Assembly (NCBI GenBank): GCA_937957985.1
Contig: CALGOH010000188.1
Coordinates: 1 to 15,934 of the forward strand
Reading direction: 5' to 3'
Length of the DNA: 15,934 bases
Origin: an uncultured Verrucomicrobiae bacterium
GTDB lineage: Bacteria > Verrucomicrobiota > Verrucomicrobiia > Verrucomicrobiales > Akkermansiaceae
The position numbers and the translations under genes are program-made. Below, piece by piece: positions 15,501-15,934 of this stretch; positions within the stretch are counted from its first letter, which is position 1, and each line of letters starts with the position of its first letter. A model generated the notes under the pieces. The model saw only the letters and a list, made by a program, of their open reading frames with translations, searched no databases and was not told the DNA's origin.

Positions 15501-15934
15501 CTCTTTCCGGCGAACAACGGGGACACGGTCGGTGGCAGCGAGTACGGCGTGGTCGTCCGCGCCGACGCCTCGGTGACCGAGGCGTGGTATCGGATCACCG
15601 ACGGCGACCCGTCCAACGACGACTCCGAGACCGGCGTGGACAACGGCAACGGCGAGTGGGTGCGGGCGACCGAGGTGACGCCTTCCCCGGCGCTGACGCC
15701 AAGCGACCCGGCCTACCGCCGCGAGTTCCGGTTCAACTACGTCAACATCCCGTCGACCGGCAGCGGCACCATCGAGGTGCGGCTGCGCGAGCTGAGTTCG
15801 TCCGACGATGACCTGCTTTCCGACATCGACGGTCATTTCACCACCCTCACGCGCACCGTGAACACCGCCGGTCCGGACCTGCGGATGTTCGTCGCATTCC
15901 CACCCGCCGACGGCCAGGTGATCGATGAATCCTA
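12600..15934 (+). CDS. Secreted alpha-amylase-family (GH13) protein, 3' end outside the window
   Basis: The frame opens at ATGATG (12600 or 12603) and stays open for 1111 codons to the window edge, so the C-terminus is missing. A signal peptide is clear (MMSRFWNWPGLLAGWLLLLG, cleavage near residue 24 after VRG). The GH13 barrel follows, with all four conserved regions: DNIMNH (residues 114-119), GLRLDAVKH (nucleophile Asp280), LFGEHLG (acid/base Glu344) and QSHDND (His405, Asp406). It should therefore be a catalytically complete alpha-glucan-type hydrolase or transglycosylase, secreted to periplasm or outside. A beta domain follows (about 485-620). Next come a probable chitobiase-like or FN3 module (YYTTDGSNP, about 820) and an Ig-like module (GDTVGGSEYGVVVRA, about 975). 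Total length exceeds most amylases because of these additions. No ribosome-binding site is visible. The subfamily and exact substrate cannot be told from here. Confidence 0.92.
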   Translation, partial: MMSRFWNWPGLLAGWLLLLGPQVRGEAMLQYFNISWAELTAKMPEIAEAGYSSLWLPPPTKGSGGLSVGYDCWDRFDLGSKDQRGSTRTRYGTEAELLEMVRVAHRFGIRVYFDNIMNHNAFDVPGYNAFTPIDIYPGFLPEDFHLRRTEDGFYRKWDNTRDWNDAWQVQNLGLSDLIDIATEPGSLNYNHGAYEGDTIPKFEFVRQPDNPEYYCYIPTAPGQKHANGQGTYVGFGPGNGITPGTIAADPSFYSERVEDFLHRAARWKMDRTKADGLRLDAVKHTPADFFGATFGADKDSSNYGYTGQVQLQFNLTRGFSDWDNHRDSVFNTEQGRDDAMLFGEHLGQPPAYGSYIDAGMRLVDNDLRSNFNNLLGNPSAGLNGFDQPGSGGFPPSVAVMHAQSHDNDFAARRELQHAFYFTREGLGLVYTDGNYHAETLGESGGAFPRHANTSFLGQWGDIRLPNLATLHQDFARGYQVGRWSDSDFVAYERLDKRENGGMNDSDAVTMLIMLNDNYANGQSRGLSTSFRSTGGAGADNDPNTGDEYLFQYARGYGSQTGFYTYASQLGSVIVGPGSYFIFAPRTPEESDLWKSAGGSPLTIYQDGESAGTVDVVRRDGPDGDPGFNPYGLPDPVTDDFSYTISLPRVTSDSDLDFVVRTDGSAENILLKLDGGIDLNGTVPPGNTDPFLRDNPPALSTDVFLGYEQPTFVRRTHAEKFAAVDTTRCQLGSPGAETYVKTIGSGSVSVVNGPVGANDYSSDGGNRAEFLYHEPSAVVGGTPGGGWPGGSAPLQYVEGGSTISLWAKPNAVGGGFRMFCYYTTDGSNPEGAGGAGTGTTSVVEMNYSHDEAGDDWWMTATLPQPANGEELRYKIGIFKENAGSIYPSSQASVDRKKQMLTEFKVEGFDPSAITYSPHNDYNSTATGLDEGFHILRARAFLRRDGKASLYNTFKQTFYYDAERPGGEILFPANNGDTVGGSEYGVVVRADASVTEAWYRITDGDPSNDDSETGVDNGNGEWVRATEVTPSPALTPSDPAYRREFRFNYVNIPSTGSGTIEVRLRELSSSDDDLLSDIDGHFTTLTRTVNTAGPDLRMFVAFPPADGQVIDES

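Noticed and set aside
12255..15836. A 1193-codon open frame on the minus strand, antisense to the amylase gene and mgtE start
   Set aside because: The plus strand carries a signal peptide and all four GH13 motifs with the catalytic triad, and the minus reading is a compositionally biased Val/Arg/Glu-rich string with no motif. High GC makes such antisense frames common.

Overview
The window is GC-rich bacterial DNA that most likely comes from the PVC superphylum, probably a verrucomicrobium. This is an inference from gene content. The signs are a giant tandem-fused UvrA of the kind known from Chlamydiae, Verrucomicrobia and Planctomycetes, a secreted S1 sulfatase, a large secreted GH13 amylase-like protein, near-absence of Shine-Dalgarno sequences, and several interspersed repeats that are read through inside coding DNA. 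No tRNA, rRNA, CRISPR array or transposase gene was found.

Layout. 1-1442 (+): 3' four-fifths of lepA (elongation factor 4), cut by the window edge. 1450-1558: a cluster of four small perfect hairpins between two convergent genes. 1566-3005 (-): a membrane-anchored protein of unknown function. 3122-3271: a 150-bp element with 30-bp terminal inverted repeats, one arm of which provides the uvrA stop codon. 3264-9206 (-): uvrA, 1980 codons, two complete UvrA units fused head to tail with four ATPase cassettes. 9292-10590 (+), divergent from uvrA: a secreted arylsulfatase broken by two in-frame stop codons without any frameshift. 10591-11010 and 11014-12414 (-): a tight operon of mgtE (magnesium channel) followed by a 139-residue kinase-like protein. 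12600 to the window end (+): a secreted alpha-amylase-family protein whose 3' end lies outside the window.

The genes are mostly independent housekeeping or secreted functions: translation, DNA repair, Mg2+ uptake, and glycan or sulfate-ester breakdown. The only convincing operon is mgtE plus the kinase-like gene.

The most unusual structure is inside uvrA. At least five places carry short interspersed repeats that look like non-coding elements: degenerate heptanucleotide arrays, a GCGGCTTCGCCGG core block, and a 49-bp double palindrome. All keep the reading frame. The larger blocks sit in linkers between ATPase domains, and two of them occupy equivalent linkers of the two UvrA halves. The modules recur in the same order (heptamer array, core, double palindrome), which suggests a modular mobile repeat family tolerated as linker peptide. 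Two short stretches, 18-53 in lepA and 9721-9768 in the sulfatase, carry dense non-synonymous changes without indels, so local sequence quality should be checked before reading biology into them.
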